Source of the DNA: an uncultured beta proteobacterium
GTDB taxonomy: Bacteria > Pseudomonadota > Gammaproteobacteria > Burkholderiales > Rhodocyclaceae
Assembly: GCA_903922075.1 (NCBI GenBank)
Contig: CAIXSK010000168.1
Coordinates: forward strand, 1 to 34,767
Direction of reading: 5' to 3'
Length of the DNA: 34,767 bases
Shown here: piece by piece, positions 34,009 through 34,767 of the stretch
How the letters are laid out: every line of letters begins with the position of its first letter
Position numbering within the stretch: position 1 is the first letter of the stretch
Made by a program: the position numbers and the translations under genes
The notes under the pieces: model-generated
Databases searched by the model: none
What the model saw: only the letters and a program-made list of their open reading frames with translations
Told to the model about the DNA's origin: nothing

Positions 34009-34727
34009 CTAGCAGCTAGCACTTGCTTTCCCAGTTGGCGCAATTCCAGCCGCCGTGCTTTCCAGTCCGGGCAAAGCGTCTCCACCACAGACCAGAAGCG
34101 CGGGCTGTGGTTCATTTCCTTGAGGTGGGCCAGTTCGTGGCAGACGACGTAATCGACGACCGGCAGCGGCATCAGGACCAGGCGCCAGTTCAGCGCAATG
34201 CCGCCGCGGTGGCTGCAACTGCCCCAGCGCGTGCGGGCCGAGGACAGGCGGAGCGGCGGCACCGGGACGCCGAGGCGGGGGGCATGAAGGGCCAGGCGTT
34301 CGGCGAAGACGGCGCGGGCCTTGTCGCGCAGGGCGGCTTCGAGTAGCGGGTTGGCGTCAGCGCCGGGCGTGACGCGCAGGTAAAGCCGGCCCGGGCCGAA
34401 CTGCCAGCGGGCGCGACCGATGGTCGTAAATGCTACGGTCAGTGCCTCGCCGAGGGCAAAAATGACGGTGCCGTCAGTGATTTCCAGCTTATTGGTAGCG
34501 GGGCGGTCGCGCCAGGCGGCCAGTTTGTCGAGCACCCACTGGCCATGCTGATGGATCAGGGTCTCGATGTCGCCGATGCGGGCGCGGGTCGGTGCGCCGA
34601 GACGCAGGCCGCGATGGTCGATGGAGAGGCCGATGGTCCGTCGCTGGCTGCGCCGCAGCTCGTAGGCTACCGCCTGGCCGGCGATGACGATACGGCGGGC
34701 CGGTTCAGGTGGCGTTGTGCGAGGCAT
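34002..34727 (-). CDS. YgjP-like zinc metallopeptidase-domain protein
   Basis: A 241-residue protein of the YgjP/SprT-like (DUF45) family. The zinc site HELAHLKEMNHSPRFW supplies the HExxH-type motif (HELAH) and a third histidine. Upstream are SSARTRWGSCSHRGGIALNWRLVLMP, the strongest family signature, and an N-terminal beta-rich half. The substrate is unknown. Its start lies within the end of the preceding gene (34705-34767), so translation is coupled. A dispersed ATGCTACGGTCR core lies in the coding sequence (encoding LTVAF). Confidence 0.85.
   Translation of the reverse strand: MPRTTPPEPARRIVIAGQAVAYELRRSQRRTIGLSIDHRGLRLGAPTRARIGDIETLIHQHGQWVLDKLAAWRDRPATNKLEITDGTVIFALGEALTVAFTTIGRARWQFGPGRLYLRVTPGADANPLLEAALRDKARAVFAERLALHAPRLGVPVPPLRLSSARTRWGSCSHRGGIALNWRLVLMPLPVVDYVVCHELAHLKEMNHSPRFWSVVETLCPDWKARRLELRQLGKQVLAASY
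34430..34463 (+). repeat. Dispersed ATGCTACGGTCR element, copy 7 (inside a gene)
   Basis: Core TGCTACGGTC at 34431-34440 with AA before it. The first tract is GC-rich and only the second (CAAAAAT) is kept. It lies antisense within the YgjP-like gene. Confidence 0.65.
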
Positions 34728-34767
34728 CCAGGTAGCGGTGCGGCGAGATGCGGTGCATCTCGTCCTC
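34705..34767 (-). CDS. C-terminal end of an upstream gene (runs off the window)
   Basis: A minus-strand frame open from the window edge encodes EDEMHRISPHRYLDASHNAT and then TGA. The start of the YgjP-like gene lies inside it in another frame. In related bacteria an acyltransferase often occupies this place, but 20 residues are too few to name it. Confidence 0.45.
   Translation of the reverse strand, partial: EDEMHRISPHRYLDASHNAT

Overview
The window comes from a GC-rich betaproteobacterium, most likely of the order Rhodocyclales (Dechloromonas/Azonexus-like). This is inferred from the gene content: PEP-CTERM protein sorting, a phasin, bacteriohemerythrin, PAS-GGDEF-EAL proteins, and the gene orders pstSCAB-phoU-phoB-phoR and pap-argA-yggX. 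The species was not determined. No tRNA, rRNA, CRISPR array, transposase or prophage gene was seen. Genes are tightly packed on both strands and no gene-free stretch exceeds about 210 bases.

Layout. 1-4190 (minus): central carbon genes fbp, a BamE-like lipoprotein, tkt and the start of gap. 4224-7358 (minus): a PAS-PAS-PAS-GGDEF-EAL protein and a thioredoxin-fold protein. 7400-11270 (plus): rsmE, a tandem-domain polyphosphate:AMP phosphotransferase, argA and yggX. 11318-12389 (minus): three small genes. 12532-14367 (plus): an EAL-CBS-GGDEF protein. 14495-18504 (minus): a phytase-like PEP-CTERM protein, a patatin, a phasin and rpiA. 18632-25886 (plus): a lysine/alanine/proline-rich protein, then pstS, pstC, pstA, pstB, phoU, phoB and phoR. 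25909-27727 (minus): bacteriohemerythrin and purT. 27875-32854: a PlcP-like metallophosphoesterase, two family-4 glycosyltransferases, dgkA, an outer-membrane protein, a lone cyclic-nucleotide-binding protein and a small cysteine protein. 32861-34767 (minus): an FmdE-like protein, gloA, a YgjP-like metallopeptidase and the tail of one more gene.

How the parts fit. The centre is the phosphate-starvation system: high-affinity phosphate import (PstSCAB), its signalling partner PhoU and the PhoR-PhoB two-component pair. Reading promoters by eye, I find PhoB-box-like 18-mers with a -10-like hexamer usually exactly 10 bases downstream, in front of pstS, the phasin, the Lys/Ala/Pro-rich protein, the phytase-like protein, the PlcP-like gene, an outer-membrane protein and, more weakly, dgkA and the EAL-CBS-GGDEF gene. 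PlcP-like phospholipase, two diacylglycerol-glycosyltransferase-like enzymes and diacylglycerol kinase together look like a membrane-lipid remodelling module that would replace phospholipids with glycolipids when phosphate is short. PHA storage and extracellular organic-phosphate use appear to be under the same switch.

A second, independent signal is a short dispersed sequence, ATGCTACGGTCR, usually followed by AT-rich tracts about one helical turn apart. Its 10-base core TGCTACGGTC occurs seven times between 14.4 and 34.5 kb, on both strands, between genes and inside coding sequences, and not at all in the first 14 kb. Its form resembles the DNA uptake signal sequences of Pasteurellaceae and Neisseriaceae, but its function here is unknown.
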